Of a stretch of DNA of 64,000 bases, positions 49,395 to 60,481 are shown piece by piece. Positions within the stretch are counted from its first letter, which is position 1; the number at the start of each line of letters is the position of its first letter. This DNA comes from Varroa destructor (lineage: Eukaryota > Arthropoda > Arachnida > Mesostigmata > Varroidae): assembly GCF_002443255.2 (NCBI RefSeq), contig NW_019211457.1, forward strand, positions 21,091,497 through 21,155,496, in the 5' to 3' direction. The notes beneath the pieces were generated by a model. It did no database searches. It saw only the letters and a program-made list of their open reading frames with translations, and was not told where the DNA came from. A program made the position numbers and the translations under genes.

Positions 49395-50270
49395 AAGAAA
49401 TCAATTCTCATTACGTATTTCTCTTCACTCTCTACGATCTCTCCACCTCTCAACAATTTTTTCATTTCGTACTATTAGAAATCGCAAGTGTAGAATCGAA
49501 GGATTTGTCAGACGTGTTTTGAAGAGTCGTTGAGATTGACTGGCACGTGTTTAGTAGTCACTGATTAGAAAAAATAGTGATATGTTGGCGCGAGGTCTGG
49601 AAAATATTGTGGGTGCAAAAAAGCCTCCCACTGAAGCTCTTTCAGAATGGTTTTAATTATCTTTAAAATGTGCTGCCTGGCATCATCATAAGGAAATATG
49701 CATTGGTCTTATCTGTCAGATCTTTTATATACTGTAGTCTCGTTTAATATGTGCAAGTAAGCCATATATAGATCCTTGTGGGTGGCCGTGTTTTTCCAAG
49801 CATTCCCTGATGTATGAAACCGTTTCAACCCTACGAAACACAGGTCATGTTTTTTGAACTTCGAGCTTAGGTGTATTTACTGGAGCCAGCCATTCTTTTC
49901 ACTATTTCATATTAACGTCAAGATATCATCCCCTGTTACCCGTAATAATTCTGTACACAGAGATAATCGTTGCGGCTGCATATTGCCCGGGGCCAAACAA
50001 AGTGTTAGTCAAGTCTTCGTAGCCCATTTGTTCAGTCAATGCACGAGTTGTTTGAGGACCATCTTTATCCAAAGATATTTTCAGTCGGGCTTCATCAACC
50101 TCGGGTGAGGAGTCTGTCCTCCACGTCCAAAACTATTGTTGGATTGAGCGAAATTTAGACAGGTCGTCTCAATTTTGAAGTCCTCACCGTTCACAGCACA
50201 AATATCTCACGCCGCTTTAGAAGCTTTTTGATCCTGACAAACAAAAAAAAGTGTCAAAAATGCACTTTTC
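49395..50270 (-). mobile_element. mariner relic C, near full-length transposase pseudogene
   Basis: Read downwards on the minus strand, QDQKASKAA then a stop then DICAVNGED (50236-50180) is the N-terminal helix-turn-helix. VDEARLKISLDKDGPQTTRA, starting near 50100, is the second DNA-binding region (family: VDD..LK.L.E.D.R.TTREL). YRIITGNRG corresponds to the first catalytic block RIVTGDEKW, broken by a TGA. YDDARQH (49690-49670) is the second block QDNARPH, with Asp kept. KELQWEAFLHPQYFPDLAPT, ending near 49585, is the third block (family: WEVLPHPPYSPDLAPSDYH); the codon for its catalytic Asp is missing. A C-terminal YEMKKLLRGGEIVESEEKYV is readable near 49472-49410. Many stops are present and no terminal repeats were identified. 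Confidence 0.8.
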
Positions 50271-50749
50271 CACTTGGACGAGCGTGTTTAAATAGAATAT
50301 GAAGGTAATTAAGCAGTAAAGAGGAAAAAATGTTTTTCCTATAGTGAACTAAATCGAATAAAGGATTGCTAGAGTGGACTTATTTAAATACCTAAGATAT
50401 GATCATAACGTATGGTTAAAATGCTGGTTACCGGAAGACTAGAAAAAAATATCGTTAAAATAAGGAAATATTACTCCCTACTGGGTACACGTATGGTTAA
50501 AAAGATATGGTTATACTGGTGCACACTAGACATCAACATAAAAGTAGTGCTGTAATACAAAGTAGGTGGCTGTAGAAAAAGACAACTCCCCAGTAAACTA
50601 GTTTTAAGAGTTTTGTCTCACCGTTATTTCTTTTGAAGTAACTGTTTTAGATATTATGGTGTGCCTATCTTGAAATTGTTAAGGCGGTGATAGATTTAGA
50701 AAGCTCGATTAGAAACTCGAACGCTTCTGCATTAACTATATCGTTGCCA

Positions 50750-51115
50750 TAATGGGTGAAGGCAAGGCATTTTTGACCTGAAAAATGTCTGAAAAACATT
50801 TTTTAATAGCTACAATATTAACTTCCTTTACCCAGCTCGAACGTATAAATATTATCCAGTTCGATTTTATTTAAAAACCCTGTGAATACATTAATTTCCA
50901 AAAAATTATCAGGAGGTGCTTACTGGGCACAAAGCCTGTAACTATTATATGGATGACAACCTGGCTTAGTACAATAATTATGAAAGATAATTTCGCAAGC
51001 CTTGAAAAGAACAGAGATAAGGGTATATCAGAAAGCACTTTTACAGACGAAAGCCGCTCTTCTAGGCAGTGTCATTGACGACCACGAGAAAACCGCAAAG
51101 GGTAACTTGTTAAAG
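50750..51115 (+). mobile_element. Ty3/gypsy-like reverse transcriptase remnant with YMDD
   Basis: The plus strand reads YYPVRFYLKT, then QEVLTGHKACNYYMDDNLA, then a stop, then YNNYER. This fits the Ty3/gypsy catalytic region (family: Y.F..MPFGL.NAP..FQ..M..VL..L....V.YLDD..VYS..YEEH). The YMDD catalytic box is intact at 50946-50957. Further on, LLQTKAALLGSVIDDHEKTA near 51040-51100 matches the family's K..F..V.FLGH.ID..G. Stops at 50967 and in the upstream part show that it is dead. It is less than 500 bases beyond mariner relic C, and the two are in opposite orientations. Confidence 0.6.
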
Positions 51116-51499
51116 AGGTCAAGGAAACAGGTTAATTGAACGTCCTACTAATTAAAAAGCATTAAGAAAAATAAAGATAAAATTTTAATGTGAAATTTGA
51201 TAAATTTCAAAGCTAATATAAAATATCTACGCTTCTAAATGTAGAATTCTATCAATTTTTCAAGGCCCTTTGGTTAGAGATAGTTTTAATATCAAAAACT
51301 TATAAGCATAATGGGTTTAAGTGAAGAGCTTGTTTGACTTAAAAAAAAAAAAAAGGCTTTTTAGGAACCAGCACGAAGGAGTATGTAAAGTGTCTTTCTA
51401 CGACGCTTCATTTTTCACTCTCTTCCGTCCTCGCGACAGAAAAGCGAGATACTCAAACATAAAATCGAAACGATTAGATTATATTCGATAGTAAGAATC

Positions 51500-51660
51500 T
51501 GCTGCTCGCGAAATATTTAGCGAATTTAGCAATAGATTCTAGGTTCACGTTATAGTCTAGATCCGAATCCCGGCATAGACACACCTTGTTTCATGTTGAG
51601 AAACAGCCAGCCGCCTAATGGAATGTCTAACGGCGATGCCAAACGTAAAACTTGAAACAC
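51500..51660 (+). repeat. tRNA-derived SINE-like repeat, copy 2
   Basis: GATCCGAATCCCGGC (51560-51574) is a B-box-like T arm. The preceding TAGATTCT...CACG(T)TATAGTCTAG and the following GGCATAGACACA align with copy 1 at 411-470. The A-box end is degraded. The element ends in an A-rich region near 51650. Confidence 0.5.
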
Positions 51661-52919
51661 GAAAAATTTAATAATGGAAATTTGGTAGGTATATTTTAGT
51701 GTTGCTTTTCACCTTTTTCCGAGGAACATCATAAAAAATGAAAAAAATATGTATTTCTTGTTGCCGCTGGCAGGTGGTTGCCGAGACAATTGAACCTACA
51801 AAGTAACGAAATCCGCGCAAACAGGCACACAGAATGCAGTCCTAAGCGTGGGCGAATCGTGGCGGGCAGTTTGTCACGACAGTTATAAGGTTATCTGACG
51901 GCCAATTTTTTCTTCTGAATTAAAAACTTATCGAATCGATGGTACTGTTATTAATCATGACACGGCTTTGGAAGAATCTGAAAAACATTTTTATGCGCCA
52001 AAGCAGAGTATCCATAGAAGGTCAAGATTCAATTTAATCTGCAATTCGTCCAAAATGTAAATCCGTTATATTTTTTTTTGTATTACAACAAAATTTCAGT
52101 AACGATATTTATATTAAGCTTTACTAACTGTTACAACGAAAAATTATACGTTACTTTGAAGAAAGATTCTCTAAAAATGACTTACGAGTGATCTCAGTTC
52201 TGAATTGAATAATCGCAGCAAATGCTATAAATAACCACACGCGTTTCTCTGGGAATGTCCGTGCCAATACATACGAAACACTTTATCTAACTATTTGCTT
52301 TTTTTTGGTTAGGTCGGTTAAAAAGTAATTTTCGATTTCCTAAAATGGTACCTTATTTGCGTCTATATACATTCAAGAGCGTCTTCTCTTTTTCATACAC
52401 TTGTCGAATTTCGGTTTACTAAGACTCTAAAGACGAATGTTCCTGGTGAAAAAATTTACTCATTTTATTATACCTTGTGCCGAAGTCAAAGAGCTAGCGA
52501 AGCAACGAAGTCATGTATGGTGCACAATTCGTGTCTGAAAAGCGTGTTTGCTAAGTTCAACGTTGGCATTTTGGGCCTAAAACATACGCTTTGCATACAA
52601 ATTAAGTGTAAACGGTATTGAACTGGCCTAACTGCGTAGTTAACACCCTAAATAGTTTCTGGCGACAAAGAGTAAACGAAGTAATGTTTTCAAATTTACA
52701 GACAATCTATTCTTGGAAGTTTAAAGTTTAGTTTAAGTCAGTGAAAAAGATTGCACGTAATTGGGAGCGGACTTACACCTCTCTAAAGCGAGACCAGATA
52801 ATGATGACCGTGTGAAGGTGACCGAAAGTATCGTTTGTTGTTAAACCACTCATAACGTATTTTTCATAATCTTGTTTCCAGATATCGCGTCTAACATCGA
52901 ATATGAATTTTTGTAATTT
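51661..52919. other. AT-rich stretch without a recognisable gene
   Basis: Nothing beyond short random frames and homopolymer runs was seen. Confidence 0.35.
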
Positions 52920-52998
52920 ACACCGACGATGATGTGACTTGAACGGCCAAGCTGGTAAAAAAAGAGGGGTTGGTGCTTCAAGTCCCGCCCACGACAAT
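52920..52998 (+). repeat. tRNA-like segment
   Basis: An A-box-like TGACTTGAACGG (52934-52945) and a B-box-like GGTGCTTCAAGTCCC (52972-52986) are spaced as in a tRNA. The 3' end CCCACGAC partly pairs with the start (CGACGATG). The total length is about that of a tRNA. The stems carry mismatches and the middle has a run of seven A, so a tRNA pseudogene or SINE head is more likely than a functional tRNA. It overlaps a minus-strand open frame (52773-53057) that I do not believe. Confidence 0.35.
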
Positions 52999-55494
52999 AT
53001 TTTATGTGAATAAGAAAAGTTCACTTTTTTATAAACCAATATACAATATCTGCACAAAGTATTTATAATACATCCTGACTGCTACATTTACGTTAATGGA
53101 CCAACTTTTCGTACTTTATTCGTTATTTTGTATCATACTATATTACAGATACATTTGCCAAAAATTAGGAAAGTTTCAGAAAAGTGCGGCTTAAGCAAGA
53201 ACGTTCTATTGAGTGTTCAATGGTTTGAACGAACCTTTATATCAATCCACAAGTTCCTCGTTTTAAAACATTTCCCTGTGCTAGACGAAAATTATTGCCC
53301 TATCATAGCAAACGCGCGGGGTGTGCATTTGCATTTTCTAACAATGTTGGAGTTTTCTAGTTTCTTCATGAACTATGGAAAACATATATTTAATTGCTAA
53401 TGACACTATATGCTTTTATTACCAAGTTATTTATATATACAGGATATTTACATAAATCTGCTTGTCCTTCGCTTCCCGTTGGTTCTCCGGTGTCTCACCT
53501 CTTATTTATTAATCATTATACTTCTGTTATTAAGCTTACTTAATTCTCCACTACCCAAAACGTTGTTTCTGCTATCAATGTAATTTCATTACTATTTTTG
53601 TAAAGAAAATCACCCGTAGAAATAGTGCATACTTCCCAGTGGGCCCATCGCATATGCAAGTATCTACTGTTTTCCGCTTCATTAGTTGTTGTTCATCGTA
53701 TTGGTACACAATACGTCTATAATTGAAAATGACATCTATAGCGTTAAGATTTTACGCTTTGTACTAATGAGCCTACGTCATCCGTGAATCTCTATGGGAA
53801 TACCGCATTCGGCTTCGTTTACGCTTTAATTATAGTTTTTCTTTATGTAGATGTATTTCACAATGGCAATATACTATTAACATGTGCAGTCGCAATGCTG
53901 ATCTCATGCTATATTCATTGTTCCTATACATAATTGACTTTAGAAAGTCGAATTCCCTAGTACAACCTGGCGTCACATTTTGAGAAAACTATTTGCAGAG
54001 CTGACACGATTGTTTAGTTGCTGCCACACCGGAATCTTATTCACTTTAGATCAAATTCCCTCATCTTGTATTTCACTCTCAATTCCCATCTCCTTGCTAT
54101 TATCGTACTTAGTTCCTGAGCATCTTGTGTGATTACGAGACTGATTACACTATTGTTGTTGTTTGACTCTTGCTGTTATTAATTTTCTGCTGGGGCTTGT
54201 TATTAGTACATTGACTGACCTCCTTTAAATGACGCATGACGGCGCTGAGGTCAATGGGTATCACAGATATAAACAACGTTACATTTAGGTAGACTTCGGG
54301 TAACACGAGCGGTGCACACATAACACGTTTTGGAAATCATGTCTGAACTTCGCTTACCATCGAACTGAATATTCAGCGTTTATACGTAGTCGTCAATTGC
54401 CTATATAGTTGCTCTCTAACCCAACCATTTACCAAATCAACACAAATTGAGCTTTATTTCAGAACTCTATTGCTCAAGTCTTCTATTTGATAGATCTCAC
54501 ACAGGCATTCCCATAACCTCTGCGCTCTTTATCGAAAAAATATTTGTCTTTTTTCTGCTTACCCACTCGTATAGAAGGGAACTCAAGTGAATATTCTCAC
54601 CGATTGCACCTAACGCTATCCTGGCCAGGTTCGTTTCATGGTTGCACCTTCTACACAAGTACTCTTACCAAAGCTCACCAGCTTTGAGCAGTTGTGATGA
54701 TGTTGTATTTTTTAGGAGTCACCTTGACGGGTTTCGCATTTACTTAAATTACATTAGATTACATGACTTTTAGGGACGTGGCAGAGAGCTGTGTAATTAC
54801 TATATCGAGTAAAATTAAAAACCTCGCGCACTAAATAATAACATCTTCTAGCAGATAAATTTACAGAGATGATCTGCTTAGTGTATAAGCTAATAATTTA
54901 TTATAGCAATTGTTCGTGATTGTGTTGTCTGTACTGTGCAGTATTTCTGCTACCTTCCGTTGCCTTTACGTCTCTCCATTTAACTTTACAGGGTAATATA
55001 CATAAAATCCTGCTAGGGGCATTTGCTGTTTTTGAGTCTTAGGATAGATGCCGCCTAGGATGAATTATTTAGGGATTACATTAATTCTGCCCCCTCAGCA
55101 CATTCCAGAATACTTTATTCCTTTGATAATCCAAGGTCTGTCGTTGTCGATTGCTTTAAATTCTACCTAATTAGGTTTCACGGGCCGGCTTCACGGGTTC
55201 GCGCGTCGGCGTTCGCGACGACTACAAATAAATAACATTAACTTTTTTCAGTCAACTCATAAGGAGCACATCAGCCTGTCCTAATATCCTCTTTTCGTAT
55301 ATTTTCATAAAACGTTTCCCGCTAACGGTTTAGTTTTTACTAAATTTGAATGCTGTTTCAGAAATTCTGCTAAACTACCTCAAATGAGGCTGTACCAAGA
55401 TTCAATAGACTGAAGAACATCATTGCGATAGGTTGGGGGCCTGTAACTTGTAGGCTGAGCTGTCGTCTGAAGAGCATGAGGTCGAGGAGGACTC
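52999..55494. other. 3' flank and probable 3' UTR of Dll
   Basis: No gene is recognisable. The part next to the stop codon (55100-55494) should be Dll 3' UTR. It includes a GC-rich patch at 55181-55222 and a candidate polyadenylation signal at 55114. The remainder is AT-rich intergenic or longer UTR. Confidence 0.45.
55114..55119 (-). promoter_or_regulatory. candidate polyadenylation signal for Dll
   Basis: The plus-strand TTTATT is AATAAA on the minus strand, 376 bases beyond the Dll stop codon. It is followed on that strand by a GT/G-rich segment (GAATGTGCTGAGGGGG) suitable as a downstream element. Other AATAAA sites lie further away (for example near 54896), so the true end is not settled. 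Confidence 0.4.
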
Positions 55495-55971
55495 CTAGGT
55501 GAGGACCTGTTGGTTCGGATCACCTGCCGGGTGTCCATGGTACCACCCCGGGTACTGCGACATATAGCCAGGCATCATAGTAGGAGCTTTATTACTCATT
55601 GGGGTAGGCATATCCCATGAGTTAGGCGGGGGTGTCAACGAGTGTGCCGGTGTATGGCCATCGCTGCTCCCTAGCCCGTGGTGGCTTCCAAGACCTCCTA
55701 AAGCGCTTCCAAGGGGTCCACCGAGAGAAGCCCCAAGAGGCCCATTCGGGTGATATGGGGTCGGAGGTGTTTGGGGTGATGGGGATGCATCGCTTGGAGG
55801 CGTGCCACTCGGAGGCATAGCACTTGTAGGAGTACCAGGTGTAGCAGGCGCACCGTTAGGGGTCACCGGCTGCGATAGGCCGAGAGCCGCTGCCGCTGCC
55901 TGAGGATTGTTTGCAGATGCTTTAAGCATTTTTTTACATTTCGACCTTCGGTTCTGAAACCAAATCTTTAC
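55495..55971 (-). CDS. Dll: Distal-less homeobox protein, last coding exon
   Basis: The exon encodes 158 residues plus a TAG stop at 55495-55497. It begins VKIWFQNRRSKCKKMLKAS, the end of homeodomain helix 3 (positions 45-58 and beyond), containing W48, F49, Q50, N51 and R53. A typical acceptor (TTTTGCCAATTTCAG on the minus strand) precedes the Val codon in phase 0, which is the 44/45 intron position known for Dll/Dlx genes. After the homeodomain come an alanine run, a long Pro/Ser/Thr/Gly-rich region, a WDMP motif, and a C-terminus PGYMSQYPGWYHG...NQQVLT that fits arthropod Dll. Dll is a nuclear transcription factor that patterns distal limb. Residue 56 is Cys where family members usually have Tyr or Phe. 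An ATG upstream in the same frame (56014-56016) is intronic. The earlier exons are not seen in the window. Confidence 0.95.
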   Translation of the reverse strand, partial: VKIWFQNRRSKCKKMLKASANNPQAAAAALGLSQPVTPNGAPATPGTPTSAMPPSGTPPSDASPSPQTPPTPYHPNGPLGASLGGPLGSALGGLGSHHGLGSSDGHTPAHSLTPPPNSWDMPTPMSNKAPTMMPGYMSQYPGWYHGHPAGDPNQQVLT

Positions 55972-58209
55972 CTGAAATTGGCAAAAGCGTTCCACAGTTA
56001 GAACAATCATAACCAACGTTTATAAAGGTAGTTCCTGACTATTATTGAGGAAACTTTTATCAGTTAGATTTTATAGCACCCAGAAACATCGTATCCATAA
56101 ACGATGTCACTTGGTAGATGTATCCAAAAATCATGAAAAGCTATCCAGTAAAGCATGTGAACACGCACTTAAATTTAGCAACTCTGAACGTTTCATACTA
56201 AGAATTGTATCTATCATAAATAATACATAATATATTCTAAACCTGTAACATTGAATACCTTTACAAACCATTTGCTTTGTACGGAATAACTTATATAATA
56301 AATAAAACAAAAGTATCATAGTTGACTCATTAAACAAGGATGTGTGCAGACTACCTTTTCAAACTTGAATAATGTGCGAGGTGGGTTTGCTTGGTAGTAT
56401 TTTCCTGTTGAACCTATTGTGCAGTGTCGAAGTGCACGTGAGAAGGATGCAAGGCGAGCGTGTGCACCCTCATCGTCACTTCTGCAGCCGTGCCCATTCG
56501 AGTGTGCCTATCTGCACAGTTGCTATTGCGTGATAAAATTGTGATGCCCCCCAATGTATGAGTTTGCCGGTATAATTTTTCGATTAGCATACAAAGTACA
56601 CATACATGTACACGTTTGGACTTCATGGACAGTGTATGGGTTAGCAGCTAGCCGATATTACTATTCAGATCAGAAAGAGCAGAACGACAATGTTTAGTTC
56701 CTAGTCTTAGGCTGGCTATCAGGCTACCACCAAACCTCGGCCGATTTAAGCTCGGTATTACATAGCTACCTAAGGACCTCATTTTACCGTTTCGAGGGCA
56801 GTTGTTTATGTATCTCAATGGGAGCTGCGGACCATTCACTATCAAATTCTCATTCTACGTCTGTGATGATGTCCGACTGCCTATTGTAAGGGCCAACAAT
56901 ACCAACAAAAAAGAACACGATTCCTATATTTGGCGAACATCATTCGAACGATTGAATCTGCTTCATCGAGAAGCTTTTACTGAGCTTACCTCCGGAATGT
57001 GTCACGTTTCAAATGTTCCTCTACGCGTATTTGATTAGTTCACAGTTCACTCTGCTGTGGGAAACCAATAAATTGATTCCCCAGATTAATCAACCTTTGT
57101 GGACACGATGTGGCAACAACACAAGATTTTGTGCAGTAACATCCACTGACATTATTCGAACACTTGTTTTATCGGCTACAGTGTATATTTTAACTCACTA
57201 TTAAATTTAGTTGTATTAGTGATCAACTATTATTCCGATAGTGTAAGGACAACGTGGTCAACTATAAAGGATGTTGAAAACGAGATGTTTTCAAAATCAT
57301 TTTTTGTGAAATGTTTTGGTTGCCTTTTACTGCGAATGGAAACAAAACATTTTGAAACAAATAAATAGCGAGGAAAAGTTAAGAAAAAGGACTCTTTAAA
57401 ACAAAGCAAATCTTCGTTGAAATTCTGCAACCTGCTCATTAAGGAATGGAATAACGTTAACGAGTTAACGCCATCTGACACTATTTTTTACAGGTTTATA
57501 AAAAAAAATAGAGCGACTTCTTATCGTTTACGCTTGATAAATAAAGCATGGACATTTATGTCATCTTCTGAATGATTTATCCCTTTTTAGCTAAAAAAAG
57601 ATAGAGCTCTATTTAAATATAAAACTCCATAATCTGAATCTACAGAAAACGAAAGAAAAAATACCCACGAAAAGTGAGCGCGTCCGAAAACGCCAAACCT
57701 TATTTAATTTCGCAGAGAACTGCAACATCTCATGAACGCCTTTTTTTTTGCAGTTTTGGAATGGGAGTTACTAGTGTTTAAGGAAAACATCTTCATTAGC
57801 ACACAACACTCTCAGCGCACCAGCGTGAGAACGATTTCGTTTACAAGATAAATAGTTTGCTTAACACATTTTAGGTCAGGTCAATCAAGAGGTATCTATC
57901 AAATATCAATAGTTGGAAGATAATTACTCGTTACGAAGTATATTTAAACAATCTGCACGAAATTTCTACTCGATTTTGTTCCATAGTTGAACAAGTCAAC
58001 GTTAAAGTTTATATAGTAGGCTATTATTCTATCTGTTTAGACACTTCCCAAACGTGAACAGAGCTAGAATTAAATATATTTTAAAAAGGATATATCATTT
58101 CGAGTTACTTAAACACTTAAACAGATCACAAAATTCCATATATATATTTATATGTTTTCAAATATTCATTATCAGTAAACTTTTTTTTATTTCGCAGAAT
58201 GGCTATATC

Positions 58210-58270
58210 TCCCGTAGCGGGGCTTGAACCAGCAATCCTTGGTCTCTTCAGCCCTTCGCCTGCTTAATAT
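58210..58270 (-). repeat. tRNA-Phe-like 3' segment (tRNA pseudogene or SINE)
   Basis: On the minus strand GGGCTGAAGAGACC resembles an anticodon arm whose loop CTGAAGA would carry the Phe anticodon GAA. It is followed by GGATTGCTGGTTCAAGCCCC, a T arm with a good B box. The D-arm side (AAGCAGGCGAAGGG) is degraded and no matching 5' acceptor strand was found, so this is not a working tRNA gene. Confidence 0.4.
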
Positions 58271-58469
58271 GTTTCATGTTAAAACAAGCTAACGAAAGCA
58301 ACCGTTGGGTCAAGATGACGTTTGCATGCACATCTGCTGTGTGCTATATCAGTTCTCATGACCACGCTTGTTGCTGTTTCATTATATTATCTAAGGTATG
58401 AAGGATCCTAACGTCAATTTTGGGACCGGTTTTTATGTTGGGTCGCCTACTATCACCGTCAGCAAGTAG

Positions 58470-58686
58470 ATGGGATACGATTCGTCGCTAGACGGAAAAT
58501 GTAGCACATCGTCCATCTGGTTCTACAATGCCAACGACCAGGGACGCAGTACAGATATAAATATCTATGTGTCGTACTCCACCTCAGTTTTAAACTGGTA
58601 ATCTTAGAGAGTTATTGTGCACAGCGAATGAGCCAGCGGAGCACCTGCTTACTACACGTTCGTCTGGAGGCAGTGTTTCAGTATTT
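58470..58686 (+). mobile_element. non-LTR retrotransposon endonuclease remnant
   Basis: The plus strand reads SSIWFYNANDQGRSTDINIYV (58510-58570, given here with gaps in similarity) matching the APE endonuclease segment R.DR..RGGGVAIYV. After a frameshift and a stop it reads ELLCTANEPAEHLLTTRS and GGSVSV (58609-58686), matching the next segment (family: ........AE.L......GG..L.V..IYRPP). The GDFN motif was not found downstream. It faces the same way as the reverse transcriptase end piece at 60305, about 1.7 kb away, and both may be parts of one decayed element. Confidence 0.45.
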
Positions 58687-60304
58687 TGATCAAGTGCCTC
58701 AAGAAGACGACAAAAGAGCAAATCAACACACGTACTTTCTAGACGCACTGCCGGCTCTGTGTGGTAGACAAATTAGCATCATAAGAATAACATCATAAAG
58801 AAAAGTTTGCAGGAAAAATAGCAGTACAGTAAATTTCGTAATCGATTTCAGCTCCTATAACCACAATAAGACTAAATTCAGTCTCGAATCACCGTATTTA
58901 ACGTTTCCAGACTTCAAGGTGAACCATAACATAGGGGAAAAACGTTAAAAAAAACTCTGAATCGCCTGAGATTTGGGCTGCTGTTCGGAAAAAGCTAAAA
59001 ACACTTATTCCAATACGACTGATCGACTTTAATACTACTTCTATAGACAAAATTGTATCAATTGTTCGTTAGGCTTGCATTTGCGCTGGTTGTGACCGTT
59101 CTTTTCCATCGTACTAGGCTACTGATTAGGCAAGACCCCAATGCGTAATCTTTTAAAGAGCATAGGCTTCAAAGACACACTATTTATTAGGGTTATTCTT
59201 GTAGTAGAAAATGTTTTTGATTTGGCATATTCTAATCAGAGTAGGGCAACGTGATATTGCTCCGTATATAACGTAAATAGCGACGTCCATAAGACCTGCA
59301 ATCCCGTTTTAGAGAATTGTGTCCAGGCGATTGGAATATTTCTGTTACACGAAAATATTTCAGATCAAACAATTTAGAAACTAACGTACATTTGTTGTCA
59401 GAGCTTTGTGCAAACTCTTATTACCGACTATATAGAAGTTGCTGTAAAGTTGCTGTTTTAATGTCAGTTACTTTGCCTTAGTGGAGATCAATACTTACTC
59501 GAAAACTTTATTCAAGCTTATCGAGTTCCAGAGGTCATGACCAGATTGCCGGTATAGTTCTGTGTTCGATTAAGTGTCCACCTTGTTTTAACTGGTTTCG
59601 GTTGTTCATATCAAAGACACTATAATCAACCTTTTGCGTTCAGAACATAAAAACGTTCTTCAATAATTTTCCTAATGTACGATTTTCGAGTTGATTTCAT
59701 GAGTGAAAAACCGAAAAATAGACCTCTGGATCCTCGGAATAGAAGACCGACACGTGTTCTGCTTGTTTCAGTTCTTCGTATTAATTACGACCACGATACA
59801 AGCCGACTGGCCATTTTGCATGATATATGGGCGACGGTTGATTTTTTTTACGTGATTCTTTAGATTCATCATCGAAGCACTTGGCAATTGAAACCACAAT
59901 AAACCTTTTGTCGTAGCTTACTTTTCCCCCGGTTTGTGAAAACATTCGTCTTTTTAAGCGGGCAAATTAGTCAGCTCATTATCGAATGAGTTCACTTTTC
60001 ACTCTTGAACGTTTTGCCTTGTACTAATATTCTTATTGGCCTGCTAAGGACGTAATAAATTATACATTAGTATTTATATTTACATTTTCTTGAAGATACA
60101 TTGGTCTACCATTGTTTTGAGCGACATTTTAGGTCACATTATCTATTACGAAACATCAAATCGCCCCAAGGCACCTATTGATGAATTAAGATCACTGTAT
60201 CTGGTGATACAGCTATTCTACAGCTGCTTTAAAGGTTTCCCGCAATGAAGTACGGGTGGTAATACCTTTACGACTTCGGTGTGGTTTGTCGACCCTAAGC
60301 GTGA

Positions 60305-60481
60305 GTTCAACTAGCGCTTCGTTTTATGTTGGCTGGAGTTAATTGCCCACAATCGGCTGCTAAACGGCCTCTTAGGATGGGTAGTAGTCTATTAATGATG
60401 CTATCATTGCTGCCAATTCTTTGCTATGGTATGTCAATCTGGTTAAATGAACGCTTATATGCTGAACAATCGAGCTGTTGA
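60305..60481 (+). mobile_element. non-LTR retrotransposon, end of reverse transcriptase (R1-like)
   Basis: A frame open for 58 codons includes LRFMLAGVNCPQSAAKR, then LRMGSSLLMMLSLLPILCYG and MSIWLNERL. This matches the region just after the reverse transcriptase core in R1-type elements (family: L.RLMPN..GP..AKRRLL..VV.SILLYGAPIWADAL). The frame ends at a TGA (60479). The following 100 bases, in another frame, look like the next block (VQR..ALR...AYRTV) but are too diverged to claim. The minus-strand frame at 60372-60581 is its shadow. Confidence 0.5.
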
